Positions 42,622 through 51,913 of a DNA stretch of 64,000 nucleotides are shown one piece after another. The notes beneath the pieces are model-generated. The model did not search any database. It was given only the letters and a program-made list of their open reading frames with translations, and was not told the origin of the DNA. This DNA is from Williamsia herbipolensis. Lineage in GTDB: Bacteria > Actinomycetota > Actinomycetes > Mycobacteriales > Mycobacteriaceae. The first letter of the stretch is position 1. Every line of letters starts with the position of its first letter. Location of the stretch: assembly GCF_000964005.1 (NCBI RefSeq), contig NZ_JXYP01000009.1:1-64000 (forward strand), written 5' to 3'. The position numbers and the translations under genes were made by a program.

Positions 42622-44499
42622 TCAGATCCCGTACAGCCGTTCCCAATTGGTCGTACTGGTCAATTCGGGCATCGCCGATCGGTACTGCTCGGCCACGGCC
42701 GGCGCCTCGCGCCGGAACCGCAGCGACAACCGCACGAGGCGATCGGTCATCTCCCGGGCGAGGTCGCGACGGTAGCGCCGCTCGCGACACCCGTGCTGCG
42801 AGGCGTCGGTGACGAAGACGTGATCGAACTGCCCGACATGCCACCAGGCGGCGTCCTCGAACGACACCGCCACCGGGCCGCCGATCAACCGGCCGCGCGC
42901 GTGGGCCGCCGCGCGCTTGGCGAGCACGGCGTTCTCCCACCCCGGCTTCGGCGGCGGAGCGGCCCGACGGATCGGGACCGACGCAGGCACCGCGGTCATC
43001 GGCGTGATCACGGTCTCGGCGAACCGCTTGCGTTCGGCATTGATCTCGGCGAGTGCCGCCGCGCCGCCGTCGTCGAGAACCGAAGGGCCGTCGAGGAAGT
43101 CGTTCAGCGCGCGCAGCTGGGTGTACGCCAGGCCGTACTGCAGGCTCACGATCGACTTCACGATGTCGCGGCCGAGTTCTTTGATGACCGCCTCCGCGGC
43201 GAACCCGGGTTCGAGCGCGGCGGTGATGAGGCCGTTGCGGGTCGCGAAGTAGTGCGCGAAGCCGTCGACGTCCTTCCAGTAGAAGTCGGCGTGCCAGACC
43301 CCGGCGCCGGGCAGGGTCACCGTCGGGATACCCGACCGCGCCGCGCGCAGACCGTATTCGACGTCGTCCCACTGGAAGAACACCGGCAGTGGCATCCCGA
43401 TCCGTGCCACGACCTCGGCGGGGATGAGGCACGTCCACCAGCCGTTGTACTGCGCGTCGATGCGGCGGTCGGTGATCTTCTTGAGCATGTCCTTGTTCTG
43501 CTGCGCGTACTTGTCACCCGCGACGCCGCGGCGCAGGGTGACGAGATCGACGCGTTCGGCCGACGCCAGCAGATAGGTCGGGTTGTGCAGGAACAACATC
43601 TGCGCCCCGACGATCGCCGGTGACTCGGTCATCGACGCGAACGCGCCGAGGCGCAGCACGGTCTCCGGCTCGCACAGGATGTCGTCGTCCATGAGGATCA
43701 CGTCGCCCTGCGGGTTGCGCCGCACCGCCTCGAGCAGTCCGCGGCTGAAACCGCCTGCGCCTCCGAGGTTCCCCTGCTGGATGTAGTGCAGCTTGTCGCC
43801 GAACCGGGGGCGTACCTCCGCGAACAGCGGGTGTTCGTCGACGGTGTCGCTGCCCTGGTCGACCACCCAGACGCCGTCGACCGCCGCCATGGCCTGATCG
43901 TCGGACGCCAGCGCCGCAACCGTCTCCGCGCACTGCGGGACGCGGTTGTGAGTGCAGATGGCGACCGACACGGGACGCTGTGGGCCGACCGCGATCACCG
44001 ACCACTCGACCGCGTCGACGCGGGCCGCGCCGTCGATCGCCTCGAAGCTCAGCCACATCGCGCCGCCGTCGGCGAAGACGTTGAGCGGCGCGTCCATCGT
44101 GATGACCTGGGGGCCGTCGACGGCCGGGTCGGTCAGCTCGACGGCGTCGACGATGCGGTGGTGGCTGCCGATGTCCGACGCCATCAGCACGGCCCGGAAA
44201 TGTGCCGACGCGTGGACCCGCAGGCTCACGGTGACCGTCGAGGCGGTCGTCCAGCGCTGCCAGTAGCTGGCGGGAAAGCGGCCGAAGAACGTGTTCATGT
44301 CGGCGCGGGCGCCGCGCTGCAGGTGCAGGGTCGAGCGCGTCTGATCGCCGCTGCCGTGGCGGACCACCGCATAGAGGGCGGCGTTGGCGACGGGGGTGGT
44401 GCCCGCGAACAGCCCGCGGGCGACGACCCGCCGCCCGTCGGGCGTCTCGGTGCCGGGCTCGTCGTGGACCGGTCGGGGCGCCGTGTCAGGGGAGGTCAC
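42622..44499 (-). CDS. GlfT2-like galactofuranosyltransferase family protein
   Basis: The 625-residue protein is close in length to GlfT2 (Rv3808c). An N-terminal beta domain (FFGRFPASYWQRWTTAS) is followed by a GT-A domain with VSVAICTHNR, the DxD-type VILMDDDILCEPETVLRLGA and the acceptor motif FFQWDDVEYGLRAARSG plus WHADF. A helical C-terminal part ends ELTSTTNWERLYGI. GlfT2 polymerises the galactan of arabinogalactan. This gene is not beside glf or other galactan genes in the window, so it could be a paralogue acting on another galactofuranose glycan. Confidence 0.85.
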   Translation of the reverse strand: MTSPDTAPRPVHDEPGTETPDGRRVVARGLFAGTTPVANAALYAVVRHGSGDQTRSTLHLQRGARADMNTFFGRFPASYWQRWTTASTVTVSLRVHASAHFRAVLMASDIGSHHRIVDAVELTDPAVDGPQVITMDAPLNVFADGGAMWLSFEAIDGAARVDAVEWSVIAVGPQRPVSVAICTHNRVPQCAETVAALASDDQAMAAVDGVWVVDQGSDTVDEHPLFAEVRPRFGDKLHYIQQGNLGGAGGFSRGLLEAVRRNPQGDVILMDDDILCEPETVLRLGAFASMTESPAIVGAQMLFLHNPTYLLASAERVDLVTLRRGVAGDKYAQQNKDMLKKITDRRIDAQYNGWWTCLIPAEVVARIGMPLPVFFQWDDVEYGLRAARSGIPTVTLPGAGVWHADFYWKDVDGFAHYFATRNGLITAALEPGFAAEAVIKELGRDIVKSIVSLQYGLAYTQLRALNDFLDGPSVLDDGGAAALAEINAERKRFAETVITPMTAVPASVPIRRAAPPPKPGWENAVLAKRAAAHARGRLIGGPVAVSFEDAAWWHVGQFDHVFVTDASQHGCRERRYRRDLAREMTDRLVRLSLRFRREAPAVAEQYRSAMPELTSTTNWERLYGI

Positions 44500-44563
44500 C
44501 GTGGCAGACTATCGCGAACCCCCGAGCGGGCAGTGGCGTCGCCGGTGGGGCAGTGTTGTCGCC

Positions 44564-45388
44564 ATGAGCGACCAGCACAACCGCGCCCGGATCGGTGTCA
44601 TCGGGGGAACGGGCTTCTACTCCTTCTTCGATTCCGACGCCGAGCAGATCGAGATCGACACCCCCTTCGGCGCGCCCAGCGCGCCGGTGTCGGTGGGCAC
44701 CGTCGACGGTGTCGACGTCGCGTTCGTCCCCCGACACGGTCTGCGCCACGAGTACCCGCCCCACCGCGTGCCCTACCGCGCGACGATGTGGGCGCTGCGA
44801 TCGCTCGGCGTGCGCCAGGTGCTCGCGCCGTGCGCCGTGGGAAGCCTCGTCGCCGAGATCGGACCCGGGGCGGTGGTCGTCCCCGACCAACTCGTCGACC
44901 GCACCTCGGGACGTGAGCAGACGTTCTTCGACACCGACGCCGTGCACGTCAGCTTCGCCGACCCGTACTGCCCGCAGCTGCGGGCCGCGGCGCACGAGGC
45001 CGCGGTCGCCGTGCCCGCGAAGCCGCCGGTGGTCGACGGTGGAACGATGGCGATCGTGGAGGGGCCGCGCTTCTCGACCCGCGCGGAGAGCCAGTGGTTC
45101 GCGCGGCAGGGCTGGACCCTGGTCAACATGACCGGCCACCCCGAGGCCGTCCTCGCCCGGGAACTCCAGATGTGTTACGCCCCAATCGCTCTCGTCACCG
45201 ACTACGACGCCGGTGTCAACGCAGGGGAGGGCGTGTCGGAGGCCGACGTGTACGCCGTCTTCGAACGCAGCCTCGCCATGCTGAAGGGGTTGCTGACCCA
45301 CGCCGTCGCCCTCGTCGACGCCGAGGGTGAGTGTGACTGCGCCGCAGGCGGACACGACCTCGCAGCACTGCTGCCGGGCCTGTCATGA
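44564..45388 (+). CDS. S-methyl-5'-thioadenosine phosphorylase (Rv0535-like)
   Basis: The 274-residue nucleoside phosphorylase has IGVIGGTGFYSFF, VAFVPRHGLRHEYPPHRVPY, the phosphate-binding APCAVGSLVAEIGPGAVVVP, TMAIVEGPRFSTRAES and the purine-site NMTGHPEAVLARELQMCYA followed by TDYDAG. These match the MTAP branch. It cleaves methylthioadenosine in the methionine salvage pathway. ATGA overlap with galE and the genes after it reproduce the order of M. tuberculosis Rv0535-Rv0536. Confidence 0.91.
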   Translation: MSDQHNRARIGVIGGTGFYSFFDSDAEQIEIDTPFGAPSAPVSVGTVDGVDVAFVPRHGLRHEYPPHRVPYRATMWALRSLGVRQVLAPCAVGSLVAEIGPGAVVVPDQLVDRTSGREQTFFDTDAVHVSFADPYCPQLRAAAHEAAVAVPAKPPVVDGGTMAIVEGPRFSTRAESQWFARQGWTLVNMTGHPEAVLARELQMCYAPIALVTDYDAGVNAGEGVSEADVYAVFERSLAMLKGLLTHAVALVDAEGECDCAAGGHDLAALLPGLS

Positions 45389-46413
45389 GTCGGGTCCTGC
45401 TCACCGGCGCCGCCGGGTTCATCGGTTCGCACATCCGTCGCCAGCTGCTCGAGCGCGGCCACGACGTGGTCGCCGTCGACGGCATGATCCCGGCCGCGCA
45501 CGGCCCCGACGCACAGGCGCCCGACGGCGTGCAGGTCTCCAATCTCCGCACGGCCGACATCGATTCGATGCTCGACGGCGTCGACGTGGTGTGCCACCAG
45601 GCCGCGATGGTGGGCGCCGGGGTCGACGCCCGCGACGCCCCGGACTACGCCGCCGACAACGATCTCGTGACGGCCCGACTGCTCGCCGCGATGTACCGCG
45701 GGGGCTGTGCGCGCCTGGTGCTGGCGTCGTCGATGGTGGTCTACGGCGACGGCACCTACACCGACGCGGTGGGCGCCGCCGTCGACCCGCCGGCCCGCAC
45801 GACCGAGGCGCTGGAGGCCGGACACTTCGAGCGTTACCTCGCCGACGGCACCCCGGCGCAGTGGGCGTTGACCCCGGAGAGTGCGCCGATCGCGCCGCGC
45901 AGCTACTACGCCGCGAGCAAGGCCGCGCAGGAGGCATTCGCCAAGGCCTGGACGCTGGAGACCGGCGGCTCGGTCACCGCTCTGCGCTACCACAACGTCT
46001 ACGGCCCGCACATGCCGCGCGACACCCCGTACGCCGGTGTCGCCGCGATCTTCCGGTCGCAGCTGGAGAACGGTCAGGCGCCGACGGTGTTCGAGGACGG
46101 CGGTCAGATGCGCGACTTCATCCACGTCGACGACATCGCCCGCGCCAACGTCGCCGCGATCGAGAACACGCCGCCCGGGTTCGATGCGTTCAACGTCTGC
46201 TCGGGACACCCCATCACCATCGGTGAGGTCGCCCACGAGCTGTGCCGCTCGATCGACGGCCCCGAGCCGGTCACCACCGGACGGTTCCGACCCGGCGACG
46301 TCCGGCACATCGTCGCCGACCCGGCGCACGCCCGCGAGACCCTCGGGTTCACCGCCCAGATCACCCCGGCCGACGGGATCCGCGAGTTCGCGACCGCACC
46401 CCTGCGGGACTGA
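45385..46413 (+). CDS. NAD-dependent sugar epimerase/dehydratase (GalE-like, Rv0536)
   Basis: The 342-residue extended SDR has TGAAGFIGSHIRRQLLERG at its start, VLASSMVVYGDG, the catalytic YYAASKAAQE, RYHNVYGPHMPRDTPYAG and MRDFIHVDDIARANVAAI. These are UDP-sugar epimerase features. The sugar substrate is not determined by the sequence. It overlaps the MTA phosphorylase stop, although no pathway link between them is known. Confidence 0.88.
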   Translation: MSRVLLTGAAGFIGSHIRRQLLERGHDVVAVDGMIPAAHGPDAQAPDGVQVSNLRTADIDSMLDGVDVVCHQAAMVGAGVDARDAPDYAADNDLVTARLLAAMYRGGCARLVLASSMVVYGDGTYTDAVGAAVDPPARTTEALEAGHFERYLADGTPAQWALTPESAPIAPRSYYAASKAAQEAFAKAWTLETGGSVTALRYHNVYGPHMPRDTPYAGVAAIFRSQLENGQAPTVFEDGGQMRDFIHVDDIARANVAAIENTPPGFDAFNVCSGHPITIGEVAHELCRSIDGPEPVTTGRFRPGDVRHIVADPAHARETLGFTAQITPADGIREFATAPLRD

Positions 46414-46425
46414 GCCGGCCCCTCC

Positions 46426-47814
46426 TCACCAGTGGGTGCGGACGATGCTGTTGATGAGCAGTGCCGTGAGGATCTGGGCGGCGAGCCAGAACCGCTGTTG
46501 GCGCGGTGGGAGCAGCGCGGTGGTGGTGAGGATCCAGGCGCCGAACGGGAGCCAGATGCGTTCGGTCTCGGCCTTGCTCAGCCCGCTGAGGTCGGCGAGC
46601 GCCATCGCGAGCAGCCCGGCGAGGCCGAGGATCACGACGGCTTCGCGGCGGGCGATGGGTCGCCGTCGTAGGGCGCGGCCGAGGCCGACCACGGCCGCGG
46701 GGCCGACCGCACACATCGACGCCGCGAAGTTCGCCCACACCCAGTAGGAGTACGGACGCTTGCTCGCGATGCCCTGGTAGTAGCGCTCGTAGACGAGGTG
46801 GTAGCCGTCGAGCCACCAGAATCCCGCGACGGCGAAGACCGCCACGACGATCAGGGCGGCGGGGATCGCCCACAGGAGCGGCCGCCACGCGCGCGCCACG
46901 ATCAGCGTCGCGACGGCGATGACCCCCATCAGCGTGAGTCCGTAGTTGCAGAAGATGCCGAAGGCCAGCAGCAGACCGGCCCCGATGCCCGCGAACGCGC
47001 GGATCCGCGCGCGGTCGGTGGTCGCCGACACCGCCAGCAACGCGATCCCCCACGCGACGACGCCCATGAAGTAGCCGTCGGCCGACACCCCGATCCATAC
47101 CGCGCCCGGGGTGACCGCGGCGAACGGTGCGAGGCGTCGGGCGGTGGTCTCGTCGGCGAGGCAGCGCACCGCGATGCAGAGCGCCATCACCGCGCTGGTG
47201 CCGACCACGATGCAGAAGACCCCCGCCCGGGTGCCGGTGCCCAGGCCCACCCGGTCGAGCAGCACGAAGCTCAACAGAGCCCCCACGGGATGTCCGGAGA
47301 CATGGGTGGGCCACGAGTTCGGTTGGAAGTCGAGGATCCGCGAGTCGAACGAGGAGATCAGGCGGCCGATGTCGGTCACGCCGCGTGCGGTGGGGAGGTA
47401 CTCGTCGGGTCGGTCGAGCTGGGTGGAGATGCCGCGGGTCCACCCGTCGATGAGGGCCAGGCTCAGGGTCCACGCGATGCCCACGATCCACGTGACCGCC
47501 AGCAGGGCCCGCCAGCGCAGCGTGCGCGCGATCCAGGGGCCGAACGCGATCACCAGCAGCCCGATCGCCACCGCGACGGCGGTGCTGTAGTTGCCGTGCG
47601 GCTCCACCCCACCGAACAGCGGCGGCGCGAGCACGAAGATGTTGAGTTTGAGTTCCGGCGAACCGTAGAACGGGACGAGTATCGACGTGAGCAGCAGCGC
47701 GGCCGCGGCGAGGATGGCGGCGGTGTCGCGGAACCACCTCGGCCGTCCGGCGGGTGATGCACCCCGCGGCAACTCCTCGCGAATGTCCGTTTCGTCGCTC
47801 TGTGTGGCCGTCAC
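46426..47814 (-). CDS. Polytopic membrane protein (Rv0537c-like)
   Basis: The 462-residue protein has around eleven hydrophobic helices and a GT-C-like layout. A first extracytoplasmic loop holds YGSPELKLNIF and PNSWPTHVSGHPVGALLSF, with later loops YLPTARGVTDIG and LDGYHLVYERYYQGIASKR. Content and neighbours match Rv0537c of M. tuberculosis. A polyprenyl-phosphate sugar transferase is possible but no catalytic residue can be assigned with confidence. It is divergent to the GT2 gene. Confidence 0.75.
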   Translation of the reverse strand: MTATQSDETDIREELPRGASPAGRPRWFRDTAAILAAAALLLTSILVPFYGSPELKLNIFVLAPPLFGGVEPHGNYSTAVAVAIGLLVIAFGPWIARTLRWRALLAVTWIVGIAWTLSLALIDGWTRGISTQLDRPDEYLPTARGVTDIGRLISSFDSRILDFQPNSWPTHVSGHPVGALLSFVLLDRVGLGTGTRAGVFCIVVGTSAVMALCIAVRCLADETTARRLAPFAAVTPGAVWIGVSADGYFMGVVAWGIALLAVSATTDRARIRAFAGIGAGLLLAFGIFCNYGLTLMGVIAVATLIVARAWRPLLWAIPAALIVVAVFAVAGFWWLDGYHLVYERYYQGIASKRPYSYWVWANFAASMCAVGPAAVVGLGRALRRRPIARREAVVILGLAGLLAMALADLSGLSKAETERIWLPFGAWILTTTALLPPRQQRFWLAAQILTALLINSIVRTHW

Positions 47815-47948
47815 GGTTCCAATCTAGGCATCGAGCGCCTCGATTCGGCCACGACGGCACCGCAGCGAGGTGTGCGGTGGTCACGTTATGGTTCGACCAT
47901 GGTCTTTTCGCGGCGCGACACCGGTCCGAGCCAATAGCCTCGGACACG

Positions 47949-48647
47949 ATGGACACCCCTGCCTGTACGACCCCTGCCGTCGCGACCACGGTCACGGTCG
48001 TCATCCCGTGTCGCGACGAAGCGCGTTCCCTGCCCGATGTGTTGGCCCGGATGCCGGAGGGCTACCACCCGCTGGTCGTCGACAACGGCAGCACCGACGG
48101 CACCGCCGAGGTCGCCACCGCACACGGCGCTGTCGTTGTGTATCAACCGGTTCCGGGTTACGGGAGCGCGGTGCACGCCGGCGTGCTCGCCGCCGGCACC
48201 GACATCGTCTGCACCATCGACGGTGACGGGTCGATGGATCCGGCCGACCTGAGAGCCCTCGTCGCGCTCCTCGAGGGAGGCGCCGACCTCGCCGTCGGAT
48301 GCCGCAAACCGGTCGAACGCGGCGTGTGGCCGCTGCACTCACGTCTCGGAACGCTCTGGGCGGCGCGGCGTTTGCGACGCACGCTCGGCATCGACGTCCA
48401 CGACATCGGACCGATGCGCGCCGCGCGCCGGAACCGACTGTTGGAGTTGACCATCGAGGACATGCGCTTCGGTTACCCGGTGGAGTTGCTGGCCCGTGCC
48501 GCCGACGCCGGCTGGACGATCGCCGAGACCGACGTGTCCTACCGTCCGCGCACCGCGGGGACGTCGAAGGTGTCGGGGTCGTTCGTCGGATCGGCCCGTG
48601 CCGCTCGCGATTTCCTCGGAGCACTGAGTTCGGGGACACGGTCGTGA
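47949..48647 (+). CDS. Glycosyltransferase family 2, dolichol-phosphate-mannose-synthase-like (Rv0539-like)
   Basis: The 232-residue GT2 protein shows VTVVIPCRDEARSLPDVLAR, HPLVVDNGSTDGTAEVA, CTIDGDGSMDPADLRALV with the DGDGS metal motif, and RFGYPVELLARAADAGW plus VSYRPRTAGTSKVSG. This is the polyprenyl-phosphate sugar synthase pattern but without a C-terminal membrane domain. The stop overlaps the next start (GTGA). With the adjacent Rv0537c-like membrane protein it could form a lipid-linked sugar donor and transferase pair. Confidence 0.86.
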   Translation: MDTPACTTPAVATTVTVVIPCRDEARSLPDVLARMPEGYHPLVVDNGSTDGTAEVATAHGAVVVYQPVPGYGSAVHAGVLAAGTDIVCTIDGDGSMDPADLRALVALLEGGADLAVGCRKPVERGVWPLHSRLGTLWAARRLRRTLGIDVHDIGPMRAARRNRLLELTIEDMRFGYPVELLARAADAGWTIAETDVSYRPRTAGTSKVSGSFVGSARAARDFLGALSSGTRS

Positions 48648-49333
48648 GCGCCTCGCGCGCGATCCTGGTGGTCGCGAAGGCGCCCGTGCCCGGGCTGGTG
48701 AAGACGCGTCTCATGGCGGGGTATTCCGCGACCGAGGCCGCGACGCTGGCCTCGGCGGCCCTGCTCGACACCCTCGACACGGCGCTGTCGGTGCCCGAGG
48801 CGATCGTCGTGGTGTCGCTGGCCGGTGTGATCGACGACGCCGTCGGATCCGACGATCTGCGCACGCGTCTGTCTCGAACCACCGTGGTGGAACAGCACGG
48901 GGACACCCTGGGGGATCGCCTCGACCGCGCTCATCGCGACGCGGCCGCGCAGGTGGGCGGCGGACGGGTGATGCAGATCGGGATGGACACCCCCCAGGTG
49001 ACGGTGGAACTGCTGGTCAGTGGACTCGATGCGCTCGACGACCACGACGCCGCGCTCGGCCTCGCCACCGACGGCGGCTGGTGGGGACTCGCCGTCTCGG
49101 GTGCCCGCGGGGCGCACGTGCTGCCCGGTGTGGCGATGTCGCAGTCGGACACCGGTGAGCGGACTGCCGACGCGCTGCGGCGTGGAGGATGTAGCGTGGC
49201 GTTCCTGAAGTCCTTGACCGATGTGGACCATCCGGCGGACGTGACCGAGGTGGCCGAGACCTGTGCCCCGACGAGCGCGTTCGCGCGGATATCCGCCGAA
49301 CTGAGATCGGCGGTGGCCCATGAGCGTTCCTGA
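48644..49333 (+). CDS. DUF2064 protein (Rv0540-like)
   Basis: The 229-residue protein begins with AILVVAKAPVPGLVKTRLM, the DUF2064/TIGR04282 signature of a small nucleotidyl- or glycosyltransferase-like fold. It continues with GDTLGDRLDRAHRDAA, QIGMDTPQVT and LGLATDGGWWGLAVSG. The function is unknown. GTG 48644 overlaps the GT2 stop and the last 14 bases overlap the methyltransferase gene, so the three form one coupled unit, suggesting a shared glycolipid-type pathway. Confidence 0.85.
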   Translation: MSASRAILVVAKAPVPGLVKTRLMAGYSATEAATLASAALLDTLDTALSVPEAIVVVSLAGVIDDAVGSDDLRTRLSRTTVVEQHGDTLGDRLDRAHRDAAAQVGGGRVMQIGMDTPQVTVELLVSGLDALDDHDAALGLATDGGWWGLAVSGARGAHVLPGVAMSQSDTGERTADALRRGGCSVAFLKSLTDVDHPADVTEVAETCAPTSAFARISAELRSAVAHERS

Positions 49334-50051
49334 CGAGTTCTCCCCGGAAGCGAATGTCGGCCGTGGCGCAGTCGACCTGTCCGACGAGATCCCGCATTTC
49401 GACGACGCCTTCCTCGACGCCGTACGCGGGCAGAACAGTTGGCTGCGTCTGGCGGACGGCACGCGGACCTGCCTACCGGTGACCCGGTGGTTGGGCACGA
49501 GCGGCGATCATGAGGACGCCGCCTTCGACCGCCACATCGCCCGGATGTGTTCGGGCCCCACCATCGATCTCGGGTGCGGCCCGGGACGACTGGTGAGCGA
49601 GCTGATCGAGCACGGCGTGTGCGCCCTCGGTGTCGACCGCAGCGCCCGCGCCATCGCGATGACCCGCAAGCGCGGCGGTGTCGCTTTGCGCCGCAGCATC
49701 TTCGAGCGCATGCCCGGTGAGGGCGGCTGGCATCACGCGCTGCTGATCGACGGCAACGTCGGCATCGGCGGCGACCCCCATGAGGTGGTGCGTCGGGCGG
49801 CTGACCTCGTCGCGCCCGGTGGCACCGTGATCGTCGAACTCGAGTCCGGTGTCGGCTCGGCGCCGGGGTGGAACGGGTCGGTCTGGTCGGGTGCGGTCCG
49901 CGTCGAGTCGCGCAACGTCGCCGGGCCCTGGTTCCCCTGGGCACGAGTCGGGGTGGGCGCCGCACGCGAGATCGCCGAGCGCGCCGGTTTGCAGATGGGC
50001 ACCGCCCACGTGATCTCCGGACGACACCTCGTCGAGCTCGTCCGCCCCTGA
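49320..50051 (+). CDS. SAM-dependent methyltransferase
   Basis: The 243-residue class I methyltransferase has the SAM motif TIDLGCGPGRLVSELIEHG (about residues 80-98), ALGVDRSARAIAMTRKRG and LVAPGGTVIVELESG. The substrate is unknown; a small lipid or sugar product of the coupled upstream genes is a guess from context. It starts within the end of the DUF2064 gene. Confidence 0.85.
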   Translation: MSVPDEFSPEANVGRGAVDLSDEIPHFDDAFLDAVRGQNSWLRLADGTRTCLPVTRWLGTSGDHEDAAFDRHIARMCSGPTIDLGCGPGRLVSELIEHGVCALGVDRSARAIAMTRKRGGVALRRSIFERMPGEGGWHHALLIDGNVGIGGDPHEVVRRAADLVAPGGTVIVELESGVGSAPGWNGSVWSGAVRVESRNVAGPWFPWARVGVGAAREIAERAGLQMGTAHVISGRHLVELVRP

Positions 50052-50060
50052 TCTCCAGCC

Positions 50061-50078
50061 CCTGAGCGAGCGCTCGGG
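50061..50078 (+). terminator. Short hairpin after methyltransferase gene
   Basis: CCTGAGCG and CGCTCGGG pair with one wobble around a two-base AG turn, nine bases after the methyltransferase stop and before the next gene on the same strand. No T-run follows, so its efficiency is doubtful. Confidence 0.35.
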
Positions 50079-50123
50079 CGGGGTGTCCGGGTTCGGCCGG
50101 CACGGTGCTCGTAGGCTGCGTTC

Positions 50124-50900
50124 ATGGATATCTCTGGAGCAAGTGCAATCGTCACCGGTGGTGCCTCGGGCATCGGAGCGGCCGCCGCGCGGCAGCTCGC
50201 CGCGAAGGGCGCCCACGTCGTCGTCGCCGACCTACAGGCGGAGAAGGGCGAGGCCCTCGCCAAGGAGATCGGCGGCGTCTTCGTGAGCGTCGACGTCACC
50301 GACACCGAGCAGATCAAGGCCGCGGTCGACAAGTCGCTCGAGCTGGGACCCCTGCGTGCGCTGGTCAACTCGGCGGGCATCGGTTCGGCGCAGCGCACCA
50401 TCGGGCGCGACGGTGAGTACGACTCGGCGTTCAACCTCGACAACTACAAGAAAGTCATCGCGATCAACCTGATCGGCACCTTCGACTGCATCCGTCTGGC
50501 CGCCACCGCGATGAGCCGCGGCGAGGAGACCGCCACCGGTGAGAAGGGCGCCATCGTCTCGATGGCCAGCGTCGCGGCGTTCGACGGCCAGATCGGGCAG
50601 GTCGCGTACTCGTCGTCGAAGGGCGGTGTCGTGGGCATGACCCTGCCCGTCGCCCGCGACCTCGCGGCCGCCAAGATCCGCGTCAACACCGTGGCCCCGG
50701 GTCTCATCGACACCCCGATCTACGGCGAGGGCGAGGACTCCGAGAAGTTCAAGGCCCATCTCGGGCAGAGCGTCCTGTTCCCGAACCGTCTCGGACAGCC
50801 CGACGAGCTGGCGTCGATGGTCATCGAGCTGATCACCAACTCGTACATGAACGCCGAGGTCGTCCGCGTCGACGGCGGCATCCGGATGCCCCCGAAGTAG
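50124..50900 (+). CDS. SDR dehydrogenase, 3-hydroxyacyl-CoA dehydrogenase type 2-like
   Basis: The 258-residue classical SDR has TGGASGIGAAAARQLAAKG, VADLQAEKGEAL, NSAGIGSA, VSMASVAAFDG and the catalytic YSSSKGG. The ending (MNAEVVRVDGGIRMPPK) is typical of the HSD17B10-like branch that oxidises 3-hydroxyacyl-CoA. A fatty-acid or sterol-acyl role fits the family but the substrate is not fixed. No Shine-Dalgarno sequence is seen before ATG 50124. Confidence 0.9.
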   Translation: MDISGASAIVTGGASGIGAAAARQLAAKGAHVVVADLQAEKGEALAKEIGGVFVSVDVTDTEQIKAAVDKSLELGPLRALVNSAGIGSAQRTIGRDGEYDSAFNLDNYKKVIAINLIGTFDCIRLAATAMSRGEETATGEKGAIVSMASVAAFDGQIGQVAYSSSKGGVVGMTLPVARDLAAAKIRVNTVAPGLIDTPIYGEGEDSEKFKAHLGQSVLFPNRLGQPDELASMVIELITNSYMNAEVVRVDGGIRMPPK

Positions 50901-50913
50901 ATCTCGCGATGGA

Positions 50914-51705
50914 TCAGCCGGTGCGGCCGAGGATGAGTTCCACGGTCTGCGCCGGCTGATCCCACATCGGGAAGTGGCCGCACTTGTCGAACCAGTGCAG
51001 CTCCGACCCGGGGAACGCGGCGTGCGCCCGTGCGGCCTGCTTGGGCAGCGTCACGCGGTCCTGTCGGCCCCAACCGATGGTGACCCGGCCCGGCGTCGTC
51101 CCCTCCGGTGCGCCCTCCTGCAGCGGACCGTCGACCAGAGCGTCGAGCGCCTCGCGCAGCGACGTCGCCTTCTTGAAGCTGCGCATCTCGTGCAGCGCCA
51201 CCGACGCGGGCAGTTTCCACGGCGCCGCCGAGAACTGCGTCAGCAACGCCGTGCGTCCGACGGGGTTGCCGGTGAGCGCCGGCATCACCGGCTGCAACCC
51301 GAGGACCAGCGGCAACGACGCCTTGAGGGCTGTGCTGAAGAAGCGGAGTTCGCCGGGGCTCCAGAAGCCGCCGGGACCCAACGCGACGGTGTCGCCGCCG
51401 ACGCCACGTCGCGCGAGCTCGAGAACCATACGTGCGCCCATCGAGCTGCCGACCGTGTCGATGCCCGCCAGATCGTGGGTGTCGATGAAATCCGAGACCG
51501 CATCGGTGAGCGACGCGATCGTCACCTCACCCGGGAGTGGCGGGGTCTCGCCGAATCCCGGGAGGTCGACGCTGATGACGTCGCGGTGCTGCGCGAGTTG
51601 ATCGAGGATCGGTGACCACGACTCCCAGCTCGCGCCCAGGCCATGGACCAGGAGCAGTGGGGTGCCGCTACCGCGGCGATCGAAATGGAGTGCCACGCCT
51701 GACAT
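50914..51705 (-). CDS. Alpha/beta hydrolase
   Basis: The 263-residue protein has TPLLLVHGLGASWESWSPIL, ISVDLPGFGETP, the nucleophile elbow GSSMGARMVLELAR, IGWGRQDRVTLPKQ with the acid and KCGHFPMWDQP with the catalytic His. It resembles C-C bond hydrolases and esterases of the MhpC group. ATG 51705 is preceded by AAGGG. It converges with the SDR gene, with 13 bases between stops. Confidence 0.88.
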   Translation of the reverse strand: MSGVALHFDRRGSGTPLLLVHGLGASWESWSPILDQLAQHRDVISVDLPGFGETPPLPGEVTIASLTDAVSDFIDTHDLAGIDTVGSSMGARMVLELARRGVGGDTVALGPGGFWSPGELRFFSTALKASLPLVLGLQPVMPALTGNPVGRTALLTQFSAAPWKLPASVALHEMRSFKKATSLREALDALVDGPLQEGAPEGTTPGRVTIGWGRQDRVTLPKQAARAHAAFPGSELHWFDKCGHFPMWDQPAQTVELILGRTG

Positions 51706-51913
51706 GGCGCACGACCCTTCTGATGGGAGATCCCGGTGCGACGACTGGTGCGTCACCAAAGGGCTGTGTCCTCGACGCTACCGGCTGCGCACGGATACTT
51801 CTCGGCCCATCATGCGTCCATCTCATGGCGGGTATGCAGCGCTGTCGCTTTTCGCATGCCACCGGTGTCGTTAGCGTGTGGGAGAGGAAGGGTTTCACGA
51901 GAGGAGGACTGCC

